Of a stretch of DNA of 64,000 bases, positions 16,351-26,683 are shown piece by piece. The notes beneath the pieces were generated by a model. That model was given only the letters and a program-made list of their open reading frames with translations. It made no database searches and was not told the DNA's origin. Source of the stretch: Echinicola strongylocentroti (GTDB lineage: Bacteria > Bacteroidota > Bacteroidia > Cytophagales > Cyclobacteriaceae); the NCBI RefSeq assembly GCF_003260975.1, contig NZ_CP030041.1:2217001-2281000 (forward strand). The letters are read 5' to 3'. The position numbers were made by a program, and so were the translations under genes. How positions within the stretch are numbered: position 1 is the stretch's first letter; each line of letters starts with the position of its first letter.

Positions 16351-18981
16351 TCATCCAAAGGAAATCACCCTGACCTCTTCTTGATCATTGGTTGGTGTCA
16401 ATCCTTTCAGCACTTTCGACGTACCTGATTCCATTTCATTGATCACTGCGGTGTATTTTCCATCTTCAAATACCTTTGGCCTGAAACTATTTCCTTTAAT
16501 TCTTAAACAGTATTCCGTCTCACCGGTACCTTCATTGACCAGTTTTAAAACAGGGTCTGGCTGGCCTTCTATTTTCAGTAATGGAAGGTACCCATAAACT
16601 CCCCTGGCATAATTATCATCTTGATTAATTTTAATTGGCCAACCCTCATATTGGCCATTTGGATTTTTATTTGGATCCTCATACCGGGGCCAACATTCCA
16701 TCACCATGGTTCTTGCAGCCTTGTCAAATGTCACTATCCCATATCCAGTCGCCCTATCATAAATAAGAGCAGGCTCTCTTCCACTTTGGGAAGGGTTGGC
16801 CACTGCATGAACGGTCATTTTATTTCCAAATCCATCATGAAAATCACCAGTATTCTTTGGTTTTCCTGGAATGGACTGATGATCTCCGGTCAATTTGGGC
16901 CACCACCTCCTCGGAAAAAGATTGTTGAGTGCTGGCCCTGCAAAGGCAAAACCAGCATCTCCGAAGTCATCCACGCCATAATGCACGACGCTGGCCAAAT
17001 GCTGGTCGCCTGCTATGTGTAAGGCAAAAGACTTTCTGATAATTCTCAAAGCTTCATCCCTTCCCTTTTGTGGCCATCCGTTGGAATCCATGTCCGAGGT
17101 AGGCTCGTCTCCCGTGACATACTCTCCCGGCGCTGGAATAGGCAGTTTTGGGACTATACTGTCAATAATACTGCCTTCAGGCAATGTAGCTACAGTACAG
17201 AAATTAGTTTGGGACAAAACGGCCTTCATCTGCACTGACCTTGGCCAGTTTACAGTCCAATTTTCAAGAAATTCCAGCTGTCTCTTTCCCAGTAATTCTG
17301 CTTCGACAGCATAGTGTTTTTTAATATCAAAATCAGGGTTTTGTATAAAACCATTCTTAACCTTTGCCTCTTTTGGAAGGACGTTTTGTGGCGCAGACTT
17401 GAATTTTCTGTCTTCTAAAATCGCAAAACTTACTCCGCCGTATATCCAATCGGTATAATAGGTGCCAATTCCTTGTTTCACCGGACTGGGGTCATAGGGA
17501 TCAGGCAAATGCCCTGTTTGGGTACGCTGCACCATATTCACCCACTCAGGTGGCATTTTATACCCACCTTGGTCTTGAGCCACATACCCCCATCCTTCAT
17601 CCGATGGAGCGTGTTTTCCTCCTTCACCCCACACGTTCCCATGATAGACATCATGATCGTCAGGGATAAAAGCGCTGGGAATATGACGGAATATTTCCGA
17701 GTACGACCAGCCAAACATGTACCATTTTCGGAGATAGTCCAAAGAAGCCTTCTCTATGGGGGAAGTTTGTATCCCAAATCCTCCCGTGCCTTCATAAAAC
17801 TGATCACCTAAAAAGACCGCAAGGTCTGGCTGATGCATGGACACATGATCACTTACCTCCCCATCTGGAAAGCCGTAATCAGCATTACAGCTGAATACGG
17901 CCATTTTCACTTGGGACTCACCTACAGGTTCTTTGGCAATAGTCCCCTCGTATGTAAAGACCTTAACCTCCTCTAAAAGTGGCAGCTCAAGATGTACCTG
18001 ATAGGAAACAGCCTCGGATGCCTCCCAGTTTTCTACCCTAAAAGGCACCACCCTCCCCATGGGATCCACTGTGCCTTCCTGAATGGTTTTCCACTTTCCA
18101 TCCTTTCTAACTTTTAGCCATATCTTATGGCCAGAAACGTCTTCCACTGGAGCAAGCTGGGCATTCAGTTTAAGCACCTTATCATGAAGGGTATATTGGG
18201 CAAAGCAAATAGGCCCAAATTCACGATCATCAAATTGTAAAACTTTGCTTCCTTTCAGCTCCCAATGGGAAAAGGCCACCGATGGGTTTTCCAGCTCCTG
18301 TTTGGACTCGTCGGGAAAATGAGCCACCAACGCCAATCCTCCTGACACCGCCTTAGATGCAATGCCCCCAACCTGATGAACAGCCAACACATCTTCTTCC
18401 GAAAGAGCTGTCAACTTAAAATCATAAAGCCCCGCATTGGGTTCTGCTTCTAATTTCAGCCTCAAAGGTCGATTCAAGCTTACCGAGCTTACTTCTTGGT
18501 CTCCTTCACTGTCGCCAATAAACAGTGTTCCATCCCCTCTGACACCTACATCAAGGCCTTTGCCAAATACCACAGCTGATCGGTAGTCATCCATTTTACC
18601 TTTTGCCCCAATGCGAAAACCAGCATATGCACTTGGCTTGGCGCTCTCGCCTTCTCCAAACCAGTCCATTGTTACAACGACCTCAAACCGGCCTTCTTGA
18701 TCTCCTAATTCATGGGACAATGTGTACAGGGTTCTATTTTTACCATGAACCACACAGGTGGCCTGCCCATCCCTAATCTCCCAGTCCTGAAGCCTGTTTC
18801 CCCAATATCCCGGACCAATCCACTTCATGTTTGGCCAGAGGTGCCAAGGGCTTTCATGGCTTTTATTCTTAGCGAGGGCTATAGGTCTCCCCTTCGCCTT
18901 GTTCATTGCTCCCCCAGCCAATAAAACATGTGGAGCAACAGAACTTAAGGCAATCGCTTTTACAGCATGTCTTCTTTTCAT
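16351..18981 (-). CDS. PhoD-like metallophosphatase / phosphodiesterase, secreted
   Basis: An 876-residue protein. The N-terminus MKRRHAVKAIALSSVAP carries a twin-arginine-like signal. Residues about 40-240 look like a laminin-G/DUF1080-type beta-sandwich. The PhoD-type catalytic region follows, with metal-binding motifs FSCNADYG, DLAVFLGDQFYEG, IPDDHDVYHGN and HIAGDQHLASVVHYG, the expected order for PhoD/alkaline phosphatase D enzymes (metal-dependent phosphomonoester/diester hydrolysis). It is the last gene of the sigma-FecR-SusC-SusD operon, 14 bp after SusD, so it probably acts on the phosphoester taken up by that pair. Longer than a plain PhoD (about 500-580) because of the extra N-terminal domain. 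Confidence 0.85.
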   Translation of the reverse strand: MKRRHAVKAIALSSVAPHVLLAGGAMNKAKGRPIALAKNKSHESPWHLWPNMKWIGPGYWGNRLQDWEIRDGQATCVVHGKNRTLYTLSHELGDQEGRFEVVVTMDWFGEGESAKPSAYAGFRIGAKGKMDDYRSAVVFGKGLDVGVRGDGTLFIGDSEGDQEVSSVSLNRPLRLKLEAEPNAGLYDFKLTALSEEDVLAVHQVGGIASKAVSGGLALVAHFPDESKQELENPSVAFSHWELKGSKVLQFDDREFGPICFAQYTLHDKVLKLNAQLAPVEDVSGHKIWLKVRKDGKWKTIQEGTVDPMGRVVPFRVENWEASEAVSYQVHLELPLLEEVKVFTYEGTIAKEPVGESQVKMAVFSCNADYGFPDGEVSDHVSMHQPDLAVFLGDQFYEGTGGFGIQTSPIEKASLDYLRKWYMFGWSYSEIFRHIPSAFIPDDHDVYHGNVWGEGGKHAPSDEGWGYVAQDQGGYKMPPEWVNMVQRTQTGHLPDPYDPSPVKQGIGTYYTDWIYGGVSFAILEDRKFKSAPQNVLPKEAKVKNGFIQNPDFDIKKHYAVEAELLGKRQLEFLENWTVNWPRSVQMKAVLSQTNFCTVATLPEGSIIDSIVPKLPIPAPGEYVTGDEPTSDMDSNGWPQKGRDEALRIIRKSFALHIAGDQHLASVVHYGVDDFGDAGFAFAGPALNNLFPRRWWPKLTGDHQSIPGKPKNTGDFHDGFGNKMTVHAVANPSQSGREPALIYDRATGYGIVTFDKAARTMVMECWPRYEDPNKNPNGQYEGWPIKINQDDNYARGVYGYLPLLKIEGQPDPVLKLVNEGTGETEYCLRIKGNSFRPKVFEDGKYTAVINEMESGTSKVLKGLTPTNDQEEVRVISFG

Positions 18982-18995
18982 ATTGCTAATATTGA

Positions 18996-20666
18996 TTATT
19001 GGCCAAGACTAGGGTTGATATTCACCTCAGTCTCTGGGACAGGCCATTGGTCATCCACCCCGGGCCTAAAGTTCTTAGAGGTCACATACCATCTATAGGC
19101 TGGGTCGAGCTTCTTGGAGGTAGTGGCGTATTTTTCAGAATCGGGAAAAGGAGCACCCCAAAAATCCCCAACCAACACTTCTCCACCAATTTCCCACCTA
19201 AAAATATCCCATAGGCGTATCCCCTCAAAGGCCAACTCTATCCTTCTTTCATTTCTCAAGATCGGACGTAAAGCCTCCGCATTGGTCTCCTCAATCGGAG
19301 GAAGCCCCACCGAAGCGCGTCCACGGACCGCATTGATAGTCAAGTCAAGCAATTCCTGGGTAATAGGGTTTCCCGCTTCCAGCTCCGCTTCTAGATAGCT
19401 CAGCAATACTTCCGCATATCGAATAATTGGAATATTTCCTCCATAGTCATTCCTTAGATTTCCAGAAAAGGATTCGTCAAAAAACTTCCTTAGACCATAC
19501 CCACTTCTGGTGGCTTGCTTTGAGTAAGTGAGCTGATCTACCGAACTGACCGCATCAGGGTGACAGTTATATACATTTGAGCCAAAGGTGCTGTTGTTCC
19601 ACAGGAAATTATACCTAAATCGAGGATCCCTGTTCTCTCCCATATTATCATAATTGAACCTTGGGTCCTCATAGGAAAGAGGGCTTCCATCATCAAAACC
19701 ATAGGCATCAGTCAAGCTGCCCAGAGGATTGACAAAATGCCATCCCCCAGCAATGGCCGGATAACTATGTTGCGGCAAAGCGTTTGGTGCCTGCCCCGGA
19801 GTGAATTGTGAGCTGAAAATATTTTCGGTACTATTTTCTCCATTGGGGTTAAACAAGGATTGGTAGTCAGGATCAATTTCATTGTCTCCCAAATCGATAA
19901 TTTGCTTATAGACCCCTGAAGCTTCTGTAAACATTTCCTCACTAAGGTACATCCTGCCCAGAAATGCCAATGCCGCCTGTTTGCTGGCCCTTCCTATTTC
20001 TGAGGACTGTAGTTCCCCATAGGCCGGCAGGTCTTGAACCGCTGCGGAAAGTTCATCCATGACAAATTTCACAATAACCGACTTCTCCTCTTTCATTACA
20101 TTATTGGCTTCCTCTGGTGTCAAGGTCTCCGTCACCAAAGGCACCGACCCCCAAAACTGAGACATGTAAAAATATTGGGTTGCCCGTAAAAACCTGGCCT
20201 CGGCAGTCATGCGTTGGATTTTCTCTGTGGACATATTTACGCCCCCTATATTTTCCAGAAAATCGTTACATATCGCAATTCTTTTATAGGATCCTTCCCA
20301 ATACCCATTAATGACATTATTATTGGGCAGCAAGGTACCGTTGGTCAATCTGTTTATAGTCGAATTATCTCCTCGACGATCATAAGCATTGTCAGTAGCC
20401 AACTCCAAAAACACGATTCCACAATATGTCCACCAATCACTGGGCACGACTTGTGTACCAAACTCAATGGACCCACGGTACATACCGGTCAAAGCAATCA
20501 GAGCGTCCGATTCGGTTTTCCAAAAGTTCTCTTGGGCAAAAGCGTCTGATGGGTATTGGGAAAGTTTATCCTCACAGGAAATGGTCAAGAGCAGAACAAT
20601 GCTCAAAACCACCGGGGATGTAAAACTATGTTTTATATTATCAAGTATTATTTTGGGAAATGTCAT
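18996..20666 (-). CDS. SusD/RagB-family outer-membrane binding lipoprotein
   Basis: A 556-residue protein. The signal peptide ends at LLLTISCEDKLSQYP, Cys being lipidated. SusD landmarks are present: FWKTESDALIALTGMY near the N-terminus, TAEARFLRATQYFYMSQFWGSVPLVTETL (TPR-like region), and the C-terminal RNERRIELAFEGIRLWDIFRW and LDPAYRWYV...FLPVPETEVNINPSLGQ-like end (here WPVPETEVNINPSLGQ). It forms the lid of the SusC transporter at the cell surface. It starts 4 bp after the SusC stop codon and precedes a PhoD-like gene, so the ligand is probably a phosphorylated compound (inference). Confidence 0.93.
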   Translation of the reverse strand: MTFPKIILDNIKHSFTSPVVLSIVLLLTISCEDKLSQYPSDAFAQENFWKTESDALIALTGMYRGSIEFGTQVVPSDWWTYCGIVFLELATDNAYDRRGDNSTINRLTNGTLLPNNNVINGYWEGSYKRIAICNDFLENIGGVNMSTEKIQRMTAEARFLRATQYFYMSQFWGSVPLVTETLTPEEANNVMKEEKSVIVKFVMDELSAAVQDLPAYGELQSSEIGRASKQAALAFLGRMYLSEEMFTEASGVYKQIIDLGDNEIDPDYQSLFNPNGENSTENIFSSQFTPGQAPNALPQHSYPAIAGGWHFVNPLGSLTDAYGFDDGSPLSYEDPRFNYDNMGENRDPRFRYNFLWNNSTFGSNVYNCHPDAVSSVDQLTYSKQATRSGYGLRKFFDESFSGNLRNDYGGNIPIIRYAEVLLSYLEAELEAGNPITQELLDLTINAVRGRASVGLPPIEETNAEALRPILRNERRIELAFEGIRLWDIFRWEIGGEVLVGDFWGAPFPDSEKYATTSKKLDPAYRWYVTSKNFRPGVDDQWPVPETEVNINPSLGQ

Positions 20667-20670
20667 GGTC

Positions 20671-23600
20671 TTAGAATTTAATATTTACACCTAAAGTATA
20701 AGTTGCCAAGATAGGATAGTATGCACCGGAAGTATTGATTTCCGGATCCCATCCCTGCCTGTAGGAGTTAAAGGAGAGAAGATTTTCTCCACTCAAATAC
20801 AGTCGCGCATTTTGAAGCCCTATTCTCTCAACAGCCGCCTCGGGAAGGGTATAGCCAAGCTGTAGGTTTTTCACTCTAAGGTAAGCCGCATTCATTACCC
20901 AAAAATCTGAAAGCACCGTATTGGGTGTGCCACTATTCGTGATGACCTCCAGTCGGGGATAATCGGGGTAACGCTGAGGGTTGTTCGGATCAAACCGTCC
21001 CTCCATCTGCCATCTTTGGATATTACCTAAGTTATAAAAGGCCCATCCTGCATAGTTATTCAACAGTCCTTTTACTCCCGCCGCACCTTGCATCAAAGCA
21101 GAGAAATCAAAGCTTTTGTATTTTAGGCCAAAACTAAATCCAAAGGTGTATTTTGGAATACGGCTTCCTAAATAGGTTCGGTCATATGTAGGATCTACTT
21201 GCCCGTCTGGCACTCCATCCGGACCACTGATGTCCATGTACCGAATATCCCCTTCTTGAGGATTTGGATTGACTGCAGTCTGATCCGCCCAATCACCTAT
21301 GTCCTCTGGGTTAAGAAAAACCCCGTCTGATTGATAGCCATAATACATTTCCATGGGGTATCCAATAAACAGGTTGGAACCATTCCCTACAAATCCGTTC
21401 GGTTGCTCCACATTACCTAATCCAAGGGTTACTACTTCGTTATTGATCAAGGAAAAATTTCCTGCAAAAGAATACTCAAAATCTCCGCTGCTATTTCGGT
21501 ATCCCAAATCAAATTCGAATCCTGAGTTTTTGGCTTCACCGGTATTGGTTTCGCTCATACTGACCCCCAAGACGGTAGACACACTGGCGGAAGGCTGGAA
21601 CAAAATATCAGTAGTGGCCCTATTGAAATAAGTGGCATTTAAGGTGAGCTTCCCTTCCAAAAAACCAGCTTCAAACCCAACATCCGTAGTGGTGGTGGAT
21701 TCCCACTTAATATTTGCGTCTTTGTACGTGGAATAAGCCGCGCCAGTCGCTATGCCACCCCCAATAGGGTAATTCCTCCCTGACTGCAACACTCTTTGGT
21801 AAGGATAATTGCCAATATTCTGATTGCCCAATACCCCCCAAGAAGCTTTTAGCTTAAGATCGGATACCCAGTTTACATTTTGGAAAAAATTCTCTTCCGA
21901 AAGCCTCCACCCCAAGGCCATTGAAGGGAAGAGGGCATATTTGTTGCTTTCGGGAAATCTTGAAGAGCCATCATAGCGGACTGTGGCTTCGACCAAGTAC
22001 TTCTCATCATGATTGTACCTTACTCTCGAAAACAAAGACTGTATCGCCCACTCATCGTCATACCCTCCTGAAAGCTGGTTGTCTGCACCTCCCATGCCAA
22101 GCACGGTATAGTCATTACTTGGAAAATCCTGACGGTAACCATTAAAGTAACTAAGGATTTGGTTTTCGAAGGAGTAGCCCACCAGGAGGTCCAAAGGATT
22201 ATTATTTATCTCCTTGGTATACTCTGCTAAAAACTGGGTGGTTTTATACACCTCTTTGTTGCTGTACTGATTCAAATAGGATTGGGCAAGGTACACCTCA
22301 TCATTGAGTCTCTGAGAGGCCAAATAAGAGCGTTCCTCAAGCAAGGTAAAATTATAACCTCCGATTCCAGTTAGCACCAGCCCTTTTATCGGCTCCCAGG
22401 CTAACCTAATATTGACGCCCATTCTTGATTCTGGGTTCTTCAGGTAAGAGGCTGACTGTAACCAAGAGACAGGAGTACCTCCACTCTCAGGACCAATGCC
22501 AAAATCCCCATTTGAAGCCTGCCCCAAATACACCGCCGGATAACGCAAAGAATTCTGGATCAATTGATCGGAAAGTTCTCCTCCTTTATTGGCTGTAGCC
22601 TGGGGTTCATTTCGCTCTTCATAGGTACCAAACAACCTGGTGGTCATTGTAAGGTTTTCCGCGAGGTCACTTTCCAAATTCAACCGGATATTATATCGGT
22701 TATAATTGTTCTTTTCAATGATCCCTTGCTGCCCAAGATATCCCGCAGATAAAAAATATTTGTGTATATCGCCTCCACCGTTCAGGCTAATTGTATGACC
22801 GGTTTGTACTCCTTTTCTGGAAAACAATTCATCCAAAAAACGGGTGTTGGGATAATTATCTGGGTCAGATTGATTTCGGTATTTTTCAATATCCTCCTCG
22901 GTATAACTGTTACTTCCTGAAGCAATATTGTACATCTCTGCGTACTCCCACGAGTTGACCAAGTCAGGCAGCTCTGTAGCTTCATTGAAACCAACATAAC
23001 CATTATAGCTTACTGTCAATTTACTTTCGCTACCACTTTTTGTAGTTACCAGGATAACACCATTTGCTGCTCTTGCCCCATAAATAGCTGCAGAGGAGGC
23101 GTCTTTTAACACCGAAACTGACTTGATATCATTTGGGTTGATATCATCCAAGGTGCCAGGTATCCCATCGATGATCACTAGGGCATCCGGAGTAGCCCCA
23201 AAAGAACCAACTCCCCTTACACGAATGGATCCACTACTTTCGCCGGGACGACCGGAGCGCTGGATAACAGTAACTCCAGGCATCTGCCCCGCTAGGGCTT
23301 GGGTTGCATTCGGTACAGGTCGGTTTTCAATGCTCTCGGATGAAATCTGAGAAACGGACCCAATCACATTGACTTTTTTCTGGGTACCATAACCGACCAC
23401 TACCACCTCGTCCAACGATTTCATATCTGGTGACAAAGAGATATTGAGCACTGTCTGATTACCTACTTCCACCATTTGCTGTTGGTAGCCGATAAAACTA
23501 AAAATAAGAACCGCTCCCTCTTCTACCTCAATACTGTATTTCCCATCAATATCCGTCACACTGCCCCGCGTGGTACCCTGTACTTGTACCGTGGCACCTG

Positions 23601-24048
23601 GAATAGGCTGCCCGTTTTCGTCAGTGACGGTTCCGGTGACGTCAATCAAGTCTATCTTTTGTTGTAAATTTTCTTCATCCTTTTTAGTTTTTTCTTTTTT
23701 TCTAATGATTACAGTCTTATTGTGGATTTCATAGACAAATGAATAAGGGATCAAAAGCTGATCCAATACCTTTTCCAAACTTGCTTTATTCAAGTTGATG
23801 TCCACTTTTGGGATTTCTTTGATCAGATCCGAGCGATATAAGAAACTAAATTCACTTTGGTTTTTAATTTCTTCAAACACTTGCTCTATAGAGGCTTGAT
23901 GTAAATCCAGTTTGAGTTTCACATTTTGTGAATAGGCACTTGCCGAGACTTTCATCACTCCCACCATCACTAGAATCAGGGTGAGCTTCATGATTAATAG
24001 CATTTTACCCCTCGGCCCGAAGGGTAGGTTAATGGGTTTTTTTTTCAT
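20671..24048 (-). CDS. SusC/RagA TonB-dependent transporter with STN signalling domain
   Basis: A 1125-residue protein. After the signal peptide comes an STN (secretin/TonB short N-terminal) domain at about 45-115 (VKLKLDLHQASIEQVFEEI...NKTVIIRKK), then a carboxypeptidase-regulatory-like domain (about 135-210, VTGTVTDENGQPIPGATVQVQG), the plug (EVVVVGYGTQKKVNVIGSVSQI...NPNDIKSVSVLKDASSAAIYGARAANG) and the 22-strand barrel ending in TYTLGVNIKF. The STN domain is what links such transporters to a FecR anti-sigma factor; the FecR gene lies directly upstream. Full length. Confidence 0.95.
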   Translation of the reverse strand: MKKKPINLPFGPRGKMLLIMKLTLILVMVGVMKVSASAYSQNVKLKLDLHQASIEQVFEEIKNQSEFSFLYRSDLIKEIPKVDINLNKASLEKVLDQLLIPYSFVYEIHNKTVIIRKKEKTKKDEENLQQKIDLIDVTGTVTDENGQPIPGATVQVQGTTRGSVTDIDGKYSIEVEEGAVLIFSFIGYQQQMVEVGNQTVLNISLSPDMKSLDEVVVVGYGTQKKVNVIGSVSQISSESIENRPVPNATQALAGQMPGVTVIQRSGRPGESSGSIRVRGVGSFGATPDALVIIDGIPGTLDDINPNDIKSVSVLKDASSAAIYGARAANGVILVTTKSGSESKLTVSYNGYVGFNEATELPDLVNSWEYAEMYNIASGSNSYTEEDIEKYRNQSDPDNYPNTRFLDELFSRKGVQTGHTISLNGGGDIHKYFLSAGYLGQQGIIEKNNYNRYNIRLNLESDLAENLTMTTRLFGTYEERNEPQATANKGGELSDQLIQNSLRYPAVYLGQASNGDFGIGPESGGTPVSWLQSASYLKNPESRMGVNIRLAWEPIKGLVLTGIGGYNFTLLEERSYLASQRLNDEVYLAQSYLNQYSNKEVYKTTQFLAEYTKEINNNPLDLLVGYSFENQILSYFNGYRQDFPSNDYTVLGMGGADNQLSGGYDDEWAIQSLFSRVRYNHDEKYLVEATVRYDGSSRFPESNKYALFPSMALGWRLSEENFFQNVNWVSDLKLKASWGVLGNQNIGNYPYQRVLQSGRNYPIGGGIATGAAYSTYKDANIKWESTTTTDVGFEAGFLEGKLTLNATYFNRATTDILFQPSASVSTVLGVSMSETNTGEAKNSGFEFDLGYRNSSGDFEYSFAGNFSLINNEVVTLGLGNVEQPNGFVGNGSNLFIGYPMEMYYGYQSDGVFLNPEDIGDWADQTAVNPNPQEGDIRYMDISGPDGVPDGQVDPTYDRTYLGSRIPKYTFGFSFGLKYKSFDFSALMQGAAGVKGLLNNYAGWAFYNLGNIQRWQMEGRFDPNNPQRYPDYPRLEVITNSGTPNTVLSDFWVMNAAYLRVKNLQLGYTLPEAAVERIGLQNARLYLSGENLLSFNSYRQGWDPEINTSGAYYPILATYTLGVNIKF

Positions 24049-24124
24049 AATTTTGGGTTGTTAAGTGAACAGATTTGATTTATTCGAATCGTTTTCAGGG
24101 GGATGTTGGTAGCATCCTCCGTTT

Positions 24125-25294
24125 TTATTTTATAATAATGGTCCTCCTTTCTATTTCGATTTGTACATCTCGGGTTTTTTCCAATAAAACCAATACTTCT
24201 TTCAGGTCTTCGTGTTTTCTAATCCGCCCCGTAAAAGGAAGCTCCTTTGTTTTCTGGTTTTCAAACTTCACTTCCACATCATACCAGCGGGCAAGGGACT
24301 CCATGATTTCCCCTAAAGGTTTTTCTTTAAAGTAAAACCACCCATCTTTCCAAGCGATATATTCGCGGACGTCAACGGTCCTTTTTTCGATACGTTTTTC
24401 TCCTTTGACCCACATGCTTTGCTCACTAGGCGTCAAAACTTGCTTTTGTAGGGGCTTATCCTGAACAAATACGTTTACCTTCCCCTCTACCAAGGTGGTA
24501 AGGACAGAAGGCTCTTCTTTATAAGAGGAAATGTTAAATGCTGTCCCTAGCACTTCTACGATTTGCTGGTCTGCTATTACTCGAAAAGGGCTGTCGGGGT
24601 TTTTGGTCACCTCAAAATAGGCCTCACCACTTAATTCCACCTCTCTTTCTTGGCCAGTAAAGGCAGTAGGATATCTCAGCGTAGAACCTGAGTTGAGCCA
24701 AACTTGGGTTCCGTCCACCAAGCTAAGGGTAAAAACAGCTCCTCGGGGGACTAAAAGTGTATTGTATTTTACTTCAACATCCGCAGATTCATCCATCTTA
24801 TATTGAAGGGATTTTCCTTGGCTTGTGATCTGAGCCCCTCCATCTTCCAGGTCCAGGGACGTCATGGACGAAAGATCATAAGAGGTCCCGTCATCCATCA
24901 GGAGAATAGCCTTTTCGGTCCCTGGCCCAATGATGGCCTCCTTATTTTCTTTGGAGTCATTAATATACAAGGAAGGCTTCAGTATCGCTGCCAATACCAG
25001 CAACAAGGCAAAACCTGCGGCGATTGAAGCAGCATAACTGCCGATGCGCCATTTTCTTTTCTTGGAAGGATGTAGTCTACCAGTAAACTCGGGCCAACTT
25101 TTCTTCGCTATTCCATCTTCAACCTTAAACTGAGACCCGTTCTTGTAGAAGTTGGCCAAATGCTGAAAATAAGCTTGATGATCAGCATTTTCTTCAATCC
25201 ATGCCTTGAATTGTTCTTCTTCCTCTTCGCTCAGTGAATCATGCACCTTCTTCCAAAGAATAGAAAAGTCAATATTTACCAGATTTTTATGCAC
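24125..25294 (-). CDS. FecR-family anti-sigma factor
   Basis: A 389-residue protein. The cytosolic N-terminus (about 1-80, DSLSEEEEEQFKAWIEENADHQAYFQHLANFY) binds the sigma factor. A membrane helix is at about 83-104. The periplasmic FecR domain (about 165-280) has VPRGAVFTLSLVDGTQVWLNSGSTLRYP, SGEAYFEVTKNPDSPFRV and VLGTAFNISSY. The C-terminus (about 310-389) has the DUF4974 pattern ESLARWYDVEVKFEN...LPFTGRI, structurally like STN. It sits between the ECF sigma gene and the STN-SusC gene, the standard cell-surface signalling order. Confidence 0.93.
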   Translation of the reverse strand: MHKNLVNIDFSILWKKVHDSLSEEEEEQFKAWIEENADHQAYFQHLANFYKNGSQFKVEDGIAKKSWPEFTGRLHPSKKRKWRIGSYAASIAAGFALLLVLAAILKPSLYINDSKENKEAIIGPGTEKAILLMDDGTSYDLSSMTSLDLEDGGAQITSQGKSLQYKMDESADVEVKYNTLLVPRGAVFTLSLVDGTQVWLNSGSTLRYPTAFTGQEREVELSGEAYFEVTKNPDSPFRVIADQQIVEVLGTAFNISSYKEEPSVLTTLVEGKVNVFVQDKPLQKQVLTPSEQSMWVKGEKRIEKRTVDVREYIAWKDGWFYFKEKPLGEIMESLARWYDVEVKFENQKTKELPFTGRIRKHEDLKEVLVLLEKTRDVQIEIERRTIIIK

Positions 25295-25445
25295 CTATCC
25301 TGTTATTTAACCATAGGACACATGAGATTCAAAAATGGGTGACAAAAAATGTAATTTTATTTTACAATCAATCAAAAAATCAAAACAAGAGAACAATAAA
25401 ATCAGCAACAACAAACTTTAAGAAAAGCTAATTCGATTTATTCGG

Positions 25446-25997
25446 TTATAGGAAAAAATTCAAATTCAAGGATTCCCTCAGTGATTTCCTCAATTTCCCC
25501 TTGGCCCTAAGCAGATGCGTTTTGATGGTATTTTCGGAAATCTCAAGCTGCTGGGCGATTTCTCGTACGGATTTCTCTTCCATGTACTTCAGCCGGAAAA
25601 TCTCACCAATTCTAGGAGGCAGCGCTTCAATGGCACTTTCGACTTTTTTGTTGATCTCTGCCTCTTCCCAATCTACATCAGAGTCGTTTAAACTTGCCTC
25701 CAAATAAAGCAAATGGTGCTTGTCCTGGATCTTAAGATTTCTAATATGGTTTAGGCAGCGGTTGCGGACGGATGCATAGAGGTAGGATTTAAAGGAAGTA
25801 GTAATAGTTAAATATTCAGCTTGTTCCCAAATATGCACAAAGATATTCTGAACGATATCCTCGCATAATCCACCCTCAAACACAAACCCCTCTGCATACC
25901 TCAACAGACTCGGGTAATAGTCGTTAAAAAGCGCTTCGAAAACATCTTTGTTTTGTTTTTGAATTTCCCTTAATAGTATTTTATCCTCTATTCTCAA
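25446..25997 (-). CDS. ECF sigma factor of the FecR/SusC operon
   Basis: A 183-residue protein. Region 2 is visible as FEALFNDYYPSLLRYAEGFVFEGGLCEDIVQNIFVHIWE, followed by KSYLYASVRNRCLNHIRN. Region 4 is LPPRIGEIFRLKYMEEKSVREIAQQLEISENTIKTHLLRAKGKLRKSL, a canonical ECF helix-turn-helix. Length and motifs match Bacteroidota ECF sigma factors that work with FecR. It heads the leftward unit sigma-FecR-SusC-SusD-PhoD; the 151-bp spacer before FecR may hold a second, sigma-dependent promoter. Confidence 0.93.
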   Translation of the reverse strand: MRIEDKILLREIQKQNKDVFEALFNDYYPSLLRYAEGFVFEGGLCEDIVQNIFVHIWEQAEYLTITTSFKSYLYASVRNRCLNHIRNLKIQDKHHLLYLEASLNDSDVDWEEAEINKKVESAIEALPPRIGEIFRLKYMEEKSVREIAQQLEISENTIKTHLLRAKGKLRKSLRESLNLNFFL

Positions 25998-26116
25998 ACC
26001 TGGGTGATATAATTACTTACTTATGGTGCAAAATAGAAAAACTAAGCGATAATCCATTCTTCTAAGACGCAATACCTGTGCCCCGTAGCGTAGATAGGCT
26101 AATGCATATTCCGAGT

Positions 26117-26563
26117 TTAATTTCCTCCCGATGGCTACAGCCTAAAAGCGAGTGGGTCTCGCTGTTCCACAATGCGAGCCAACTCCCTTCCTTAACGGCC
26201 TCCACCATCGGCTGGAAAACAGGCATACCAAGGGCCGTCATATGGAAGCAACACCTTTTTGGGACTTATTAACTGAATCCGCCTTGCAGGTATTGGGCGT
26301 TAAGAAATTAAAAAGCGGGCGGGCAAAAAGGCAGGCTTGTTTGACGAAATTCTGGCCAAAAAGAATGTAGGCAGCTAAAAAGGAGGAGTTTGCCTGCATG
26401 AGGGAAGATTTTAATTTTAGGCCAATAGATGCACAGCGGCGGGGTTTTTTGGTTACTTTTTTGACCTAAAGCAAAAAAGTGACAAAGGTAAAGAGATGAA
26501 AACCATCTTGGAATTTAGCAAGAAAAATAACTGCCCAAGGAAAAAATATAGAACACATATTTC
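26117..26563 (+). repeat. About 450-bp dispersed repeat, copy 1
   Basis: Highly similar over its whole length to 40525-40977 in the same orientation (shared blocks such as CTGGAAAACAGGCATACCA, TTGCAGGTATTGGGCGTTAA and GATGCACAGCGGCGGGG). Differences are scattered and do not follow codon positions, and frames are interrupted, so it is probably non-coding. A MITE-like end (GATAGGCTAATGCATATTCC, about 26090-26109) abuts it on the left. It fills most of the 25998-26683 spacer. Confidence 0.8.
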
Positions 26564-26618
26564 CAGATACACACTAAACTAAACGGCATTAATTCCGGGT
26601 TTAATCGGAAAATATAAG

Positions 26619-26658
26619 ATAAAATCCAAAAAGCCGATGAGTCATCCTCATCGGCTTT
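26619..26658 (-). terminator. Rho-independent terminator of the second SusCD unit
   Basis: A perfect 12-bp stem AAAGCCGATGAG (26630-26641) / CTCATCGGCTTT (26647-26658), followed on the minus strand by TTTTGGATTTTAT. It lies 26 bp past the SusD stop codon at 26684. Confidence 0.8.
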
Positions 26659-26683
26659 ACTATTAAAAAGGTTTATAGGTTAA

